Source of the DNA: Curtobacterium luteum
GTDB lineage: Bacteria; Actinomycetota; Actinomycetes; Actinomycetales; Microbacteriaceae
Assembly (NCBI RefSeq): GCF_014646995.1
Contig: NZ_BMOI01000001.1
Span: 62,001 to 126,000 of the forward strand
Direction of reading: 5' to 3'
Length of the DNA: 64,000 nt
A program made the position numbers and the translations under genes. Of the stretch, positions 34,633 to 44,534 are shown piece after piece. The notes under the pieces were generated by a model, which saw only the letters and a program-made list of their open reading frames with translations, was not told where the DNA came from and did no database searches. Every line of letters begins with the position of its first letter. Positions within the stretch are counted from its first letter, which is position 1.

Positions 34633-35637
34633 ATGGGCAGGCACACGGCAGACTCCAGCTCCGACCGCGATCCTCGCGAGCACCTCGACCGCACGGTCTC
34701 GGGTGAGCGCCGCGCGGCACTGAACCGAACCCGCACGGTGGGCTCCTCGGTCCTCACCGCGGACACGTCGCTCGCGACGGCCGCTCCGCAGACGGTCCCC
34801 GAGGTCACCGGTCCGGTGACGATCGCGCCGAAGTCGGTCGCGGCGAACCGGGTGTCCGACGCCTCGGTCGCGCACGCCGTCCCGCGGACGCCGGCCGACC
34901 CGCGCATCGTCAAGCAGCGTCGCGCGCGGGCCGTCGCGGCCCCCGCGCACGACGCGCCGATGCGCGGCGTGAACTCGTTCATGCGCAAGCGTGCGACGAT
35001 CCCGGCGCTGTCCTTCTTCGCGGTCTTCGGGTTCGTGGGCGGGTCCCTCTTCAACCCGATGCAGCCCGACGTCGCGCAGGCAGCGGTGCAGTCCGCCGTG
35101 CTCGCCAAGGCTCCGGCAGCCGCGCCCCAGCAGTTCACGCCGCACGGCACCTACGCGGCCTTCGACGCCGGGCGCGACGGCTACGACGTCACCGTGCCGA
35201 AGCCGAAGGTGACCAAAGCCCCGACGGCCGACGCGACCGCAGACGCCACGGCCACGGACGACACCACCACCGACGCGGCTGCGTCGACCCAGGTCTCGGC
35301 CACGAACACCCTCGCCGCCACCGCGGCCACGCCCGACCCGGGCAGCGCGCAGGCGATCGCCCAGCAGATGGTCTCCGCCCGTGGATGGGGGACCGACCAG
35401 TACAACTGCCTCGTCTCGCTCTGGAACAAGGAGTCCGGCTGGCGGGTCAACGCCTACAACCCGAGTGGTGCGTACGGCATCCCGCAGGCGCTCCCCGGCA
35501 GCAAGATGGCCTCCGCGGGCGCCGACTGGCAGACCAACCCGGCCACGCAGATCACCTGGGGTCTCAACTACATCTCCGGTGTCTACGGCACCCCCTGCGG
35601 TGCCTGGGCCCACAGCGTCGCCAACAACTGGTACTGA
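34633..35637 (+). CDS. Membrane-anchored or secreted transglycosylase-like protein
   Basis: A 334-residue protein. The first ~115 residues are polar and basic (cytoplasmic), followed by a single hydrophobic segment (~120-140, IPALSFFAVFGFVGGSLF), a Thr/Ala/Asp-rich linker, and a C-terminal lysozyme-like domain: NCLVSLWNKESGWRVNAYNPSGAYGIPQALPG with a candidate catalytic Glu (~265), ending WGLNYISGVYGTPCGAWAHS. This end matches small secreted transglycosylase/aggregation-promoting factors that cut peptidoglycan. TTCGCT-17 bp-TATCCT (34594-34622) is a promoter, 10 bp before the ATG. The 60-bp leader leaves no room for a c-di-AMP riboswitch. Confidence 0.82.
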   Translation: MGRHTADSSSDRDPREHLDRTVSGERRAALNRTRTVGSSVLTADTSLATAAPQTVPEVTGPVTIAPKSVAANRVSDASVAHAVPRTPADPRIVKQRRARAVAAPAHDAPMRGVNSFMRKRATIPALSFFAVFGFVGGSLFNPMQPDVAQAAVQSAVLAKAPAAAPQQFTPHGTYAAFDAGRDGYDVTVPKPKVTKAPTADATADATATDDTTTDAAASTQVSATNTLAATAATPDPGSAQAIAQQMVSARGWGTDQYNCLVSLWNKESGWRVNAYNPSGAYGIPQALPGSKMASAGADWQTNPATQITWGLNYISGVYGTPCGAWAHSVANNWY

Positions 35638-35649
35638 TCGGCAGCCGGG

Positions 35650-35952
35650 GTGCCGCGGAGCAACCGGCCGCGGCGACCGCACGGTCGCGGGCCCGAACCC
35701 GACGAGGAGTCCGGCCTCGACCGACTCATGAGCGGCTGGAGGCGGACCGAGGTCCGGCGCGGCCGTGAGTACACGGTGCAGCCCGTCTCCGCCGCGTCGG
35801 CGCAGAAGGAGTACGTCTGCCCCGGCTGCGGCGGCACGGTGATGCCGGGCACCGCGCACGTCGTCGTCTGGCGTGCGGACGGCGTCCTCGGCGACGAAGC
35901 CGACCTGGCGTCCCGGCGCCACTGGCACAACCACTGCTGGAGCATCGCATGA
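35650..35952 (+). CDS. Small zinc-ribbon-like protein
   Basis: A 100-residue protein from GTG 35650. It has a basic N-terminus (RSNRPRRPHGRG), a middle segment LDRLMSGWRRTEVRRGREYTVQPVSA and a metal-binding C-terminus in which CPGC pairs with HWHNHCW. It probably binds zinc; function unknown. Similar short proteins in actinobacteria are loosely labelled ATP/GTP-binding without support visible here. Its stop overlaps the start of the hydrolase gene (ATGA). Confidence 0.75.
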   Translation: MPRSNRPRRPHGRGPEPDEESGLDRLMSGWRRTEVRRGREYTVQPVSAASAQKEYVCPGCGGTVMPGTAHVVVWRADGVLGDEADLASRRHWHNHCWSIA

Positions 35953-36713
35953 CCGTGCACCCGACCGACGACCCGACGCCGCAGGAGCCGATCGAGATCC
36001 GCTCGGGCACCGAGCTGCCCGCTCGTCGGACCGACGTCGAGCTCGTGACCGACGACCACCTCACGCTCGTCGGGGAACTCGCCGAGCCGGACGGTCGGCC
36101 GGCTCGGGGCACGATCGTGACCCTCCACCCGCTGCCGACCGCGCAGGGGTTCATGGACTCGCACGTGCTCAAGAAGGCGGCCGCGCGCCTGCCGGCCCTC
36201 GCCGACATCGCGGTGCTGCGCTTCAACTTCCGGTCGGTCAGTTCCCCCCGCGGGACGTCCGAGGGCACCTTCGGCGACGGTGTCTCCGAGGGCTTCGACC
36301 TCCGCGCGGCGGTCGCCGACGTCGTCGACCGCGGGCTCCCGACGCCGTGGCTCGTCGGGTGGTCGTTCGGCACCGAGGTCATCCTCAAGCACGCCCTGGA
36401 GCACGTCCGCGCCGGCACCATCGCGGGCGTCGTCCTGCTGTCGCCGCCGCTGCACCGCACCAGCGACGAGGAGCTCGCCGCGTGGGCGGGCGCGGGCATC
36501 CCGGTCGTCGCACTCGTCCCGGAGCACGACGACTTCCTGCGCCCCGACGCCGCCGCAGCGCGGTTCGCGCTGGCACCGAACGTGCGCGTCGAGCCGATCG
36601 AGGGTGCGAAGCACCTGTGGGTGGGGGAGCGGTACGTGCGCATCGTCCTCGACCGCATCGCGGAACTCGTCGTGCCCGGGAGCACCCCGCTGCCGACGCA
36701 CTGGCCCGCCTGA
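35949..36713 (+). CDS. Alpha/beta hydrolase (COG2945-like)
   Basis: A 254-residue cytosolic alpha/beta-fold hydrolase. The N-terminal part (TIVTLHPLPTAQGFMDSHVLKKAAARL) and FNFRSVSSPRGTSEGTFGDG are typical of the COG2945 group. The nucleophile elbow is GWSFGTEV, the acid likely in ALVPEHDDFLRPD and the base in EGAKHLWVG. Substrate unknown. It is coupled by a 4-bp overlap to the zinc-ribbon gene and converges on the coiled-coil gene across hairpin A7. Confidence 0.85.
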   Translation: MTVHPTDDPTPQEPIEIRSGTELPARRTDVELVTDDHLTLVGELAEPDGRPARGTIVTLHPLPTAQGFMDSHVLKKAAARLPALADIAVLRFNFRSVSSPRGTSEGTFGDGVSEGFDLRAAVADVVDRGLPTPWLVGWSFGTEVILKHALEHVRAGTIAGVVLLSPPLHRTSDEELAAWAGAGIPVVALVPEHDDFLRPDAAAARFALAPNVRVEPIEGAKHLWVGERYVRIVLDRIAELVVPGSTPLPTHWPA

Positions 36714-36772
36714 CGGGCGCGGCGGTCGCTCGGGTCGCCCAGATGCATCGACGGTGCGGACGCGACCCCGGT

Positions 36773-36818
36773 ACGGACGGGAGGCCCGTGGCGACGCCGC
36801 CACGGGCCTCCCGTCCGT
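36773..36818. repeat. Family A hairpin, copy A7 (between convergent genes)
   Basis: A perfect 21-bp stem, 36773-36793 with 36798-36818, loop ACGC, core GGGAGGCCCGTGGCG. It belongs to the same subtype as copy A10. It lies between the hydrolase stop and the stop of the minus-strand coiled-coil gene. Confidence 0.88.
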
Positions 36819-36825
36819 CTCGATG

Positions 36826-38700
36826 TCAGCGCGCGTCGACGTCCTGGGGCTCGTCGGCGTCGTGCTCGGCGTCCGCTCCGGCGTCCGGCGTCTGGCGGAC
36901 GGCCGCGAGTGCGCCCGGGTCGCCGAGGAGACCCGTGGCGTGCGTCAGCACGCCCCGCAAGTTCTCGAGGTAGCCGGCCACCGCGTCACGCTCGGTGCGG
37001 ATCGCGGCGAGGCGGTCCTCCGCGTCCGCGACGATGCCCGCGGTCCGGGACTCGGCGTCCTCGACCATGCGGTGCACCCGCTCCTGTGCATCCGCGACGA
37101 TCGTGCGTGCGTGCTCCTGCGCCTCGGCGGTGCTGGTGCGCTCGAGGTCGTCGGCCTCCTGCTGCAGGCGCTCCGCTCGCTCCCGGGCCTCGCTCGCCCG
37201 CCGGGTGGCCTCGGCGAGCTGCAGGTTCGCCTCGTCGAGGTACTTCTGCGTCTCGGTCACGGTCTCGTGGTGCTTCTGCAGGTACTCCTGCTCGGCGTCG
37301 TCGCGACGCGCGGCGAGCTCGGACTCGAGCGTCGTCCGGGCATCGTCACGCATCCGAGCGATCTCCGCGGCAGCTTCGTCCCGCTCGCGCGCGAGGGCGG
37401 CCCGGGCGGTGTCGATCTCCTGCCGCAGTGCGGTGCGCTCGGCTTCGAGGGAGCCGATGTCCGCGGCACGGCGGTCGGCGATCTCGGTGTCGAGCTCGCC
37501 GTGCTCGCGCTCGCGTCGGGCGGCGAGCTCGGCCTCGTGGTCGCGCGAGGCCCGCTCGGCTGCGGTCTCGGCCTCGGCCCGCTCCCGTTCGATGCGCGTC
37601 CGGTGCTCCTCGAGCTCGCGGGCGATGCGGTCCTCAATCTCCTGCACGAGCCGCGCGTTCTCAGCGCGGGTCTGCTCCTCGTCGACGCGGAGCTGGGCGC
37701 GGGCGGCCTCGACCTCCTGCTCGAGGGACGTCCGGGCGGTCGCGAGTTCACGCTCCCACTCGGCGCGCGCGGCGGCGAGCTGCTCCTCGGTGTCGCGGCG
37801 GCGGTCGGCGAGCTCGGTGTCGAGGTCGGCACGGCGGCGCTCGACCTCGGCTGCGAGGTCGGCGCGGCCGGTCTCGAGCTCGAGGGCGTGCACGCGCTGC
37901 TGCTCGTCACGCTCGTGCTGCCAGGCCGCGCGGGCCTCGGTGAGTTCGCGCTCGAGCGCGGCGCGGCGCTCGGTCTCCGTGCGGTCGAGGTCCTCGACAC
38001 GACGGGCGTGGTCGGCCTCGAACACCGAACGGCGGTGTTCCGTCTCGCGGTCGAGGTCGGCCGCGGCGGCCCGGGCGTCGGCGGACTCGCGGTGCGCGGT
38101 CTCGCGGAGTTCGGCGACCTCGTGCTCGACCCGCGCGCGGAGGGCGTTGGTCTCACGGATCGCGACCGAGCGGACCTCGGCGGCCTCGGTGACGGCCGCG
38201 CCGCGGACCGCGGCGCCCTCGTTGCGCGCGTCCTGCAGCAGGAGACCGGCCTCGGCACGGGCGCGCTCGACCGTGTCCGCGGCCTCGGCCCGGGCACGGT
38301 GGAGTTCGTCGGTGGCGCGGGCACGGGCGTCCTCGAGGGTCTCTCGGGCCTCCTCCTTGGCTTCGCGCACCAGACGGTCGGCTTCCGCACGGCTGGACGC
38401 ACGGAGACGCTGGGCGTCGATGTCGGCCTGGCTGATCAGGCGGGTGGACTGCTCCTCGGCGACGCGCAGGGTCGACTCGAGGCGGGTCCCGAGTCCGCTG
38501 TACGTCGGGGTGCCGGCCTCGTCGAGCTCACCCTGGAGGTCGGCGACGCGCGACTGCAGCAGACGGATCTCCTTGGCGGCGTCCGCGCGGTCCTTGTTCG
38601 ACTTGATGAGCTCGCGGCGGAGGTCCCCGAGGGCACGGTCGACCTCGTCGCGGCGGTACCCCCGCAGTTCCGAACCGAACTCTGCCTCGTCGTTCGCCAC
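36826..38700 (-). CDS. Long coiled-coil protein with DivIVA-like N-terminus (Scy/FilP-like scaffold)
   Basis: A 624-residue protein from GTG 38700, chosen because AGGAG precedes it and homology-like sequence starts there. Residues 1-~50 resemble a DivIVA head (ELRGYRRDEVDRALGDLRREL); then TPTYSGLGTRLESTLRVAEEQS, as in actinobacterial Scy/FilP proteins; then nearly 500 residues of Ala/Glu/Arg heptad coiled coil with no transmembrane segment (RVEDLDRTETERRAALERE and similar). The C-terminus is short and acidic. It probably forms a cytoskeletal scaffold with DivIVA at poles or septum; the exact partner is inference. Convergent with the hydrolase. Confidence 0.83.
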   Translation of the reverse strand: MANDEAEFGSELRGYRRDEVDRALGDLRRELIKSNKDRADAAKEIRLLQSRVADLQGELDEAGTPTYSGLGTRLESTLRVAEEQSTRLISQADIDAQRLRASSRAEADRLVREAKEEARETLEDARARATDELHRARAEAADTVERARAEAGLLLQDARNEGAAVRGAAVTEAAEVRSVAIRETNALRARVEHEVAELRETAHRESADARAAAADLDRETEHRRSVFEADHARRVEDLDRTETERRAALERELTEARAAWQHERDEQQRVHALELETGRADLAAEVERRRADLDTELADRRRDTEEQLAAARAEWERELATARTSLEQEVEAARAQLRVDEEQTRAENARLVQEIEDRIARELEEHRTRIERERAEAETAAERASRDHEAELAARREREHGELDTEIADRRAADIGSLEAERTALRQEIDTARAALARERDEAAAEIARMRDDARTTLESELAARRDDAEQEYLQKHHETVTETQKYLDEANLQLAEATRRASEARERAERLQQEADDLERTSTAEAQEHARTIVADAQERVHRMVEDAESRTAGIVADAEDRLAAIRTERDAVAGYLENLRGVLTHATGLLGDPGALAAVRQTPDAGADAEHDADEPQDVDAR

Positions 38701-38883
38701 GTGTCGCTCCTGGTGCTCGCCGGCGGACCCGTGCGGCCCGCGGATCGATCGTAGCGTGGGCCCGACCGGAGGACTCTGAGTCGCAGAGCACCCGGCGGGG
38801 ATGCACTCCCCAGGGATGCTCGGTATCGTGGACCGCTGATCCGGCGCCGATTCCCCACCCCGGCGCGGTAGGGAGAGAGTTCC

Positions 38884-40620
38884 GTGCGCTTCGTCCTGGC
38901 GATCGTCAGTTTCGTGGTCGGCCTGCTGCTGGTCGGCCTCGCGGTCGGTCAGCGCACCGTCTTCGCACCCCCGTCCTCGCTCGTCGCGCAGTCCACGGCG
39001 AAGTCGTCCGCCCCGGTGACGGTGATCCCGGGCACGACGCTGAACGCCAACCCCGGCTACCAGGAGATCAACGTCCGGGGCTCCGGTGACGTGTTCGCCG
39101 CCTACGGCACGACCTCGGACGTCCAGGCCTGGATCGGGGACGCCGAGCACACGACGCTCCGCTTCGACGCCCAGGACGGCTCGCTCACGGGGCGGACCAC
39201 GGGCACGGACACGAGCGTCCCGGACCCGAAGGGCAGTGACCTCTGGTACCAGGAGTACGACGGCGCCGGGCAGTTCACGGTCCGCCTGCCCCAGGACGTC
39301 TCCGTCGTGATCGTGGGCGACGGCGAGGACGCAGCCCCGAGCGACGTGTCCGTGACCTGGCCCCGAGACACGGCGACGCCGTCCGTCGGGCCGCTCCTCG
39401 TCGCCGGCGGGTTGTTCCTGCTCGGCGGGATCGCGCTGCTCGTCTGGGCCGTCCTCCACCAGCGGCGTGGCCGGGGCCCGCGTCGGCGCAGCGGTGGGAC
39501 GCGACCGCCGCGCGTCCGCGCCTCCCGCCGTGCCGCCGCCGCCGGAGCCCAGGTGCCGAGCCGCGGTCGTCGCGGACGGCGGGCGTTCGTCGCGGTACCG
39601 GTCCTGCTCGTCGGCGCCCTGACCCTCGCCGGGTGCTCGTCCGAGTACTGGCCGCAGGGCGGCGCAGCGTCACCGACCCCGACCGCCACCGCGACCGGGG
39701 CCGCCGACCAGGCCGAGCCGGTCGCCGCGACCAAGCAGCAGATCACCCGCATCGTGCAGCGCGTGGCCTCCGTGGCGAAGCGGGCCGACGCCGCACGGGA
39801 CGCCACGCTCGCCGCCCAGCGGTTCACCGGCGCTGCGCTCGAGCTGCGGAAGGCCAACTACACGATCCGCGCGAAGGACTCCGACGTGGACGCCCCGCCG
39901 GCGATCTCGGCCGACGAGGTCTGCGTGGCGCTGCCGCAGCAGACCGACACCTGGCCCCGGACGATCTTCGCGATCACCGCGGCGGACTGCTCGGCCAAGA
40001 CGGCCGCACCGCAGGCGCTGACCCTCACGCAGGAGACCGCCCGCGACCCCTACAAGGTCGCGTACGACGTCTCGCTGGAGGCCGACGCGCAGATCCCGAC
40101 GCTCGCGCCGACCTCGATCGGTGCTGCCCTGCTGGCCGCGAACACCAAGCTCCTGACGATCGCCCCGGACCAGGTGGCGACGGCTTACGCGGACATCCTC
40201 TCGAAGGACACCGCGAGCGAGTACGCCGACCTGTTCGCCGTGCAGGACGACGCGCTCCGGAAGACGATCGGCAAGGCCTACAAGGACAAGAAGGCGAAGG
40301 CGCTGCCCGACACCGCGAAGATCGAGTACTCGTCCGAGATCCCGGACGACGGTGCCGTCGCGTTCGCCACCGACAAGGCCGGTGCGCTCGTCTCCGCCGA
40401 CCTCGACGAGGTCGAGAAGGTCACGCCCACGGCGTCCGGCGCCGAGGTGAACACCGAGGGGGCCGTGAAGGCGCTCTCGGGCGTCGACTCCAGCAAGAAG
40501 GGCATCAGCGCCACATACGGCGTGCAGGTCCTGTTCTACGTGCCGCCCGTCGGCTCCGATGAGAAGGCGGTCCTGCTCGGCTTCACGCAGGGCCTGACCG
40601 CCGCGAGTGAGGTCCAATGA
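38884..40620 (+). CDS. Membrane protein with an internal lipobox, two-part
   Basis: A 578-residue protein. Part 1 (1-~200): signal/anchor helix (FVLAIVSFVVGLLLVGLAVG), an extracytoplasmic beta-rich domain (GYQEINVRGSGDVFAAYG ... VRLPQDVSVVIVGDG) and a second helix (LLVAGGLFLLGGIALLVWAV), then a basic loop. Part 2 begins with a third hydrophobic stretch carrying a perfect lipobox, VLLVGALTLAGCSSEYW (~230-245), followed by a ~330-residue exported-type domain. Such proteins are often called glycosyltransferases without evidence; I see no transferase motif. It may be a fusion of a membrane protein and a lipoprotein. GTG 38884 follows GGGAGAG. It overlaps the thioredoxin-TPR gene (ATGA). Confidence 0.75.
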   Translation: MRFVLAIVSFVVGLLLVGLAVGQRTVFAPPSSLVAQSTAKSSAPVTVIPGTTLNANPGYQEINVRGSGDVFAAYGTTSDVQAWIGDAEHTTLRFDAQDGSLTGRTTGTDTSVPDPKGSDLWYQEYDGAGQFTVRLPQDVSVVIVGDGEDAAPSDVSVTWPRDTATPSVGPLLVAGGLFLLGGIALLVWAVLHQRRGRGPRRRSGGTRPPRVRASRRAAAAGAQVPSRGRRGRRAFVAVPVLLVGALTLAGCSSEYWPQGGAASPTPTATATGAADQAEPVAATKQQITRIVQRVASVAKRADAARDATLAAQRFTGAALELRKANYTIRAKDSDVDAPPAISADEVCVALPQQTDTWPRTIFAITAADCSAKTAAPQALTLTQETARDPYKVAYDVSLEADAQIPTLAPTSIGAALLAANTKLLTIAPDQVATAYADILSKDTASEYADLFAVQDDALRKTIGKAYKDKKAKALPDTAKIEYSSEIPDDGAVAFATDKAGALVSADLDEVEKVTPTASGAEVNTEGAVKALSGVDSSKKGISATYGVQVLFYVPPVGSDEKAVLLGFTQGLTAASEVQ

Positions 40621-41636
40621 GCAACGTCCCCCCGACCCCGTCCGGCCTCCGCGGCGCGGTCGACCTGTCGTCCCTCGTCGACCGCGCACAGCGCCCGGCG
40701 GCCACGGCCCCGACCGCGCCGGGCGCGGGTGGCGCTCCGGCCGGTGCGGCTCCCGCCGGCGGGGTGTCCGCTGCTGCCGACGGTGCCGCTGACCTGACCG
40801 TGCCGTCGCTCGTCCTCGACGTCACCGACCAGACGTTCCAGGACGTCCTGCAGCTCTCGACCATCGTCCCGGTCATCGTGGACATCTGGGCCGAGTGGTG
40901 CGGGCCGTGCAAGCAGCTGTCGCCGATCCTCGAGCAGCTCACCGCCGAGTACGACGGACGGGTCCTCCTCGCCAAGGTGGACGCCGACACGAACCCGCAG
41001 CTCGTGCAGGCCTTCCAGGCGCAGTCGATCCCCACGGTCGCCGCGCTCATCGGCGGCCGGCCCCTCGGGCTGTTCGTCGGCGCGCTGCCCGAGGCGCAGG
41101 TGCGCGACGTGTACGAGCAGGTCCTCGCGGCCGCGGAGCAGAACGGCGTGTCGGGTCGGGTCGCGGTGGACGGCGCCGCCCCGGTGGACGCCGCCGACCA
41201 GGGCGAGCCCGAGCCGGAGCCGCTGCCGCCGCACCACCAGGCCGCGTACGACGCGATCGAGCAGGGCGACTACGCCACGGCGATCCAGGAGTACACGACC
41301 GCGATCGCGCAGGACCCGCACGACCAGATGGCCGTCGCCGGGCTCGCGCAGGTGTCGCTGCTCGACCGCTTGCAGGGGCACACGGCCGACGAGATCCGGA
41401 GTGCCGCGGCCGCGGGGCCGTCGGACGTCGCCGCGCAGATGGCGGTCGCCGACCTCGACATCAGCGGCGGTCACGTCGACGACGCCTTCGGCCGGTTGCT
41501 CGACCTCGTGCCGACCGTGTTCGGTGCAGACCGCGAGGCCCTGCGCGTCCGGCTGGTCGAGTACTTCGAGCTGATCGGCAGCGACGAGCCCCGCGTCGTC
41601 GCCGCCCGACGGCGGCTCGCGAGCGCGCTGTACTGA
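40617..41636 (+). CDS. Thioredoxin-TPR protein (CnoX/YbbN-like)
   Basis: A 339-residue protein with a polar N-terminal stretch, a thioredoxin domain holding an intact redox motif in WAEWCGPCKQLSP (~93) with the cis-proline in QSIPTVAAL, then TPR-like helical repeats (AAYDAIEQGDYATAIQEYTTAIAQ-type) to the C-terminus. This is the architecture of CnoX/YbbN, which protects proteins from over-oxidation and hands them to chaperones. Here both cysteines are present, unlike E. coli YbbN. The ATG overlaps the preceding stop, so it is co-translated with the lipobox membrane protein. Confidence 0.9.
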   Translation: MSNVPPTPSGLRGAVDLSSLVDRAQRPAATAPTAPGAGGAPAGAAPAGGVSAAADGAADLTVPSLVLDVTDQTFQDVLQLSTIVPVIVDIWAEWCGPCKQLSPILEQLTAEYDGRVLLAKVDADTNPQLVQAFQAQSIPTVAALIGGRPLGLFVGALPEAQVRDVYEQVLAAAEQNGVSGRVAVDGAAPVDAADQGEPEPEPLPPHHQAAYDAIEQGDYATAIQEYTTAIAQDPHDQMAVAGLAQVSLLDRLQGHTADEIRSAAAAGPSDVAAQMAVADLDISGGHVDDAFGRLLDLVPTVFGADREALRVRLVEYFELIGSDEPRVVAARRRLASALY

Positions 41637-41688
41637 CGCGCGGAGCGCGTGCGCTGACGGCTCCGGCTGACGGACGCGACCGCTGCTC

Positions 41689-41730
41689 GGACGGGAGGCC
41701 CGGTGCCAGCTGGCACCGGGCCTCCCGTCC
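41689..41730. repeat. Family A hairpin, copy A8 (between convergent genes)
   Basis: A perfect 42-bp palindrome (arms 41689-41709 and 41710-41730) with core GGGAGGCCCGGTGCCAG. It is the same subtype as A1 but with the inner GCGCGG/CCGCGC replaced by GCCCGG/CCGGGC, a paired change on both arms. It separates the thioredoxin gene from glgB. Confidence 0.88.
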
Positions 41731-41777
41731 GTCATGTGGTCGCGCTGCGTCGCGCCGCGTCGCGGTCGCTCGTCGCG

Positions 41778-44534
41778 CTACCGCTCGAGCTGCAGCCAGA
41801 CCGCACCGAGCGGCGGCACCACGAGGTGCGCGGACGCGGGGCGTCCCGCCCACGGGGTGTCCTCCGCCGTGACGACGCCGAGGTTCCCGACGCCCGAGCC
41901 GCCGTACTCGACGGCATCGGTGTTGAGGACCTCGCGCCACGACCCGGCAGCCGGGAGGCCGAAGCGACGCTCGACGGGGACCCCGGAGAAGTTGACGAAC
42001 ACCGCGAGCCGGTCGTCGCCGTCCTTCCGCAGGAACCCGAGCGTCGAGTGCGGCGCGTCGCCGCCCTCGATCCACTCGAACCCGTCGGACGTGGAGTCGT
42101 GGGTCCACAGCGCCGGCGTGTCCTTGTAGACGCCGTTCAGAGCGGCGACGAGGCTCTGCACGCCACGGTGCCCCGGGTCGTCGACGTGCCACCAGTCGAG
42201 CCCGCGGGCCTCGGACCACTCCTGCACCTGGGCGAACTCCTGACCCATGAACAGCAGCTGCTTGCCGGGGTGCGCCCACATGAACGCGAGGTAGGCGCGC
42301 ACGTTGGCGAGCTTCTGCCACTCGTCGCCGGGCATCTTCCCGTACAGCGAGCCCTTGCCGTGCACGACCTCGTCGTGGCTGATCGGCAGCGTGAACTGCT
42401 CACTGAAGGCGTAGACGAGCGAGAAGGTGATCTCGTCGTGGTGGTAGCTGCGGTACACGGGCTCGCGGCCGATGTACTGGAGCGAGTCGTGCATCCACCC
42501 CATGTTCCACTTCTGCCCGAACCCGAGGCCGCCGGCGCTCGTCGGCTGGGTGACGCCGGGCCACGAGGTGCTCTCCTCGGCGATCATCACGATGCCCGGG
42601 TAGCGCTTGTACGCGGTGGCGTTGGTCTCCTGCAGGAACGAGATCGCTTCGAGGTTCTCGCGGCCGCCGTGGATGTTCGGCAGCCACTCGGTCCGGGAGT
42701 AGTCGAGGTACAGCATCGAGGCGACGGCGTCGACGCGGAGCCCGTCGATGTGGAACTCCTCGAACCAGTACAGGGCGTTCGCGACGAGGAAGTTGCGCAC
42801 CTGGGGCTGCCCGAAGTCGAACACGTAGGTGCCCCAGTCGAGCTGTTCGCCGCGTCGGGGGTCCGGATGCTCGAAGAGGGCGTGCCCGTCGAACTTCGCG
42901 AGTGCCCACTCGTCCTTCGGGAAGTGCCCGGGGACCCAGTCCATGATCACGCCGATGCCCGCGGAGTGCAGCCGGTCGACGAGGTACCGGAGGTCGTCCG
43001 GGGACCCGAACCGGGAGGTCGGCGCGTAGTAGCCGGTGACCTGGTAGCCCCAGGACCCGCCGAACGGGTGCTCGGCGAGGGGGAGGAACTCGACGTGGGT
43101 GAACCCGAGGTACTGCACGTGGCCGATCAGCTGGTCGGCGACCTCGCGGTAGGACAGGCCGGGGCGCCACGAGCCGAGGTGCACCTCGTACACGCTCATC
43201 GGTCGGTCGTGGGTGGTCGTCCGGGCCCGCTGCTCCATCCATGCCGTGTCGCCGTCGGACCACGTGTAGCGCGAGGCGGTGATGACGGACGCGGTCGCCG
43301 GCGGCACCTCCGTCCGGCGTGCGAACGGGTCCGCGCGCTCCACCCAGCCCGAGTCCGTGAGGATCTGGAACTTGTACCGCTGCCCCTCGAGCGCGCCCGG
43401 CCAGAACAGCTCCCAGACACCGAGGTCGTTCAGGCGACGCATCGCGGTCGTGCGGCCCTCCCAGCCCTCGAAGTCGCCGATCACGCGTACGGCGGTCGCG
43501 CGCGGCGCCCACACGGTGAACGAGACGCCGTCGACACCGTCCTCGGTGCGCAGGTGTGCGCCGAGGTGGTGCCAGAGCTGCTCGTCGCGGCCCTCACCGA
43601 ACAGGTGGAGGTCGATCTCGCCGATCGTCGGGGCGAACCGGTAGGCGTCGTCGGTCGTCCAGGTGATGTCGTCGCCGTCGCCGGAGGGGTCCGGGTCGTA
43701 GTCGGCCTCGACGCGGTAGCGCCCGAGCGTGCCCGCGGTGGCGCCGGCCCAGAGTCCGTCGCCCTCGTGCGTCAGCTCGACGTCGTCGCCGTCCGGTCGG
43801 ACGATCCGCACCGCCGTGGCGAGGTGCCGGACCACGCGCACGCTCGTGCCGCCGTCGACCGGGTGCGGTCCGAGGACGTCGTGCGGCTGGGACCACCGGG
43901 CCTCGGCCACCTGCTGTCGGAGCCAGTCCTCGACAGGAGCGGGCCGTGGGCCGTCGGGGGAGGGTGCGGAACCCGATCCGGTCACGACGGGGTCGCCATC
44001 GTTCGTCGCGGTGGCCGAGGACCCGCCCTCGGAGATCGGGGACCCGCCCTCGGAGGTCGGGGCGTCGGTGCCGTCGTCGGCCGCGGTGGTCAGGTGGCGC
44101 GGGTGGGCGCTGTCCGGGGCGTGACCGGCGAGCGTCGCCGATTCGGGGACGTCGCGGTCGGGCGACTCCCTCGGCGCGGCGGGCGCACCGGGCAGGTCCT
44201 CGCCGGGAGCGGAGACCCGGGGCTCGTAGCGGGGTCCGGGCGCGGCGTCCGCCCTCGGTGCAGCGGTGGGCGAGGGCACCGAGGGCACCGCGGGCACCGG
44301 GGGCACCGGGGGCACCGCGGGCGGGCCGGACGGTGCCGGAGCGGCGACGTGCTGCGCGGGGTGCGTCGGTCGCGGCGTGTCCTCCGGCATCCGGCGCGGC
44401 AGCACGGGCGGCGGCGGGGGCGGCACCGGCGGCGTGCTCGGCCCATGGCCGCGGCCGGGCTGGCGCGGCGGCTGCTGTGGCGTCACCTGCTCGTCCGGCT
44501 CGCGGTCGTTCGGCGTCTTGTCGGCGTCGGTCAT
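41778..44534 (-). CDS. glgB: 1,4-alpha-glucan branching enzyme with long N-terminal extension
   Basis: Makes alpha-1,6 branches in glycogen-like glucans. The 918-residue product has the N-terminal CBM48 modules ([35 protein letters not shown]), the GH13 barrel with nucleophile in [16 protein letters not shown] (~600) and acid/base in [11 protein letters not shown] (~650), and [16 protein letters not shown] region ([15 protein letters not shown]). It is ~180 residues longer than usual because of a Pro/Ala/Glu-rich, probably disordered N-terminus ([26 protein letters not shown]). The start overlaps the glgE stop (ATGA), so GlgE and GlgB are coupled and build branched glucan together. Confidence 0.95.
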   Translation of the reverse strand: MTDADKTPNDREPDEQVTPQQPPRQPGRGHGPSTPPVPPPPPPVLPRRMPEDTPRPTHPAQHVAAPAPSGPPAVPPVPPVPAVPSVPSPTAAPRADAAPGPRYEPRVSAPGEDLPGAPAAPRESPDRDVPESATLAGHAPDSAHPRHLTTAADDGTDAPTSEGGSPISEGGSSATATNDGDPVVTGSGSAPSPDGPRPAPVEDWLRQQVAEARWSQPHDVLGPHPVDGGTSVRVVRHLATAVRIVRPDGDDVELTHEGDGLWAGATAGTLGRYRVEADYDPDPSGDGDDITWTTDDAYRFAPTIGEIDLHLFGEGRDEQLWHHLGAHLRTEDGVDGVSFTVWAPRATAVRVIGDFEGWEGRTTAMRRLNDLGVWELFWPGALEGQRYKFQILTDSGWVERADPFARRTEVPPATASVITASRYTWSDGDTAWMEQRARTTTHDRPMSVYEVHLGSWRPGLSYREVADQLIGHVQYLGFTHVEFLPLAEHPFGGSWGYQVTGYYAPTSRFGSPDDLRYLVDRLHSAGIGVIMDWVPGHFPKDEWALAKFDGHALFEHPDPRRGEQLDWGTYVFDFGQPQVRNFLVANALYWFEEFHIDGLRVDAVASMLYLDYSRTEWLPNIHGGRENLEAISFLQETNATAYKRYPGIVMIAEESTSWPGVTQPTSAGGLGFGQKWNMGWMHDSLQYIGREPVYRSYHHDEITFSLVYAFSEQFTLPISHDEVVHGKGSLYGKMPGDEWQKLANVRAYLAFMWAHPGKQLLFMGQEFAQVQEWSEARGLDWWHVDDPGHRGVQSLVAALNGVYKDTPALWTHDSTSDGFEWIEGGDAPHSTLGFLRKDGDDRLAVFVNFSGVPVERRFGLPAAGSWREVLNTDAVEYGGSGVGNLGVVTAEDTPWAGRPASAHLVVPPLGAVWLQLER

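Noticed and set aside
36280..38779. Long plus-strand open frames opposite the coiled-coil gene
   Set aside because: They are low-complexity Arg/Ser/Ala or Val/Gly sequence complementary to heptad repeats; the minus-strand frame has coherent coiled-coil periodicity, a ribosome site and a DivIVA-like head.
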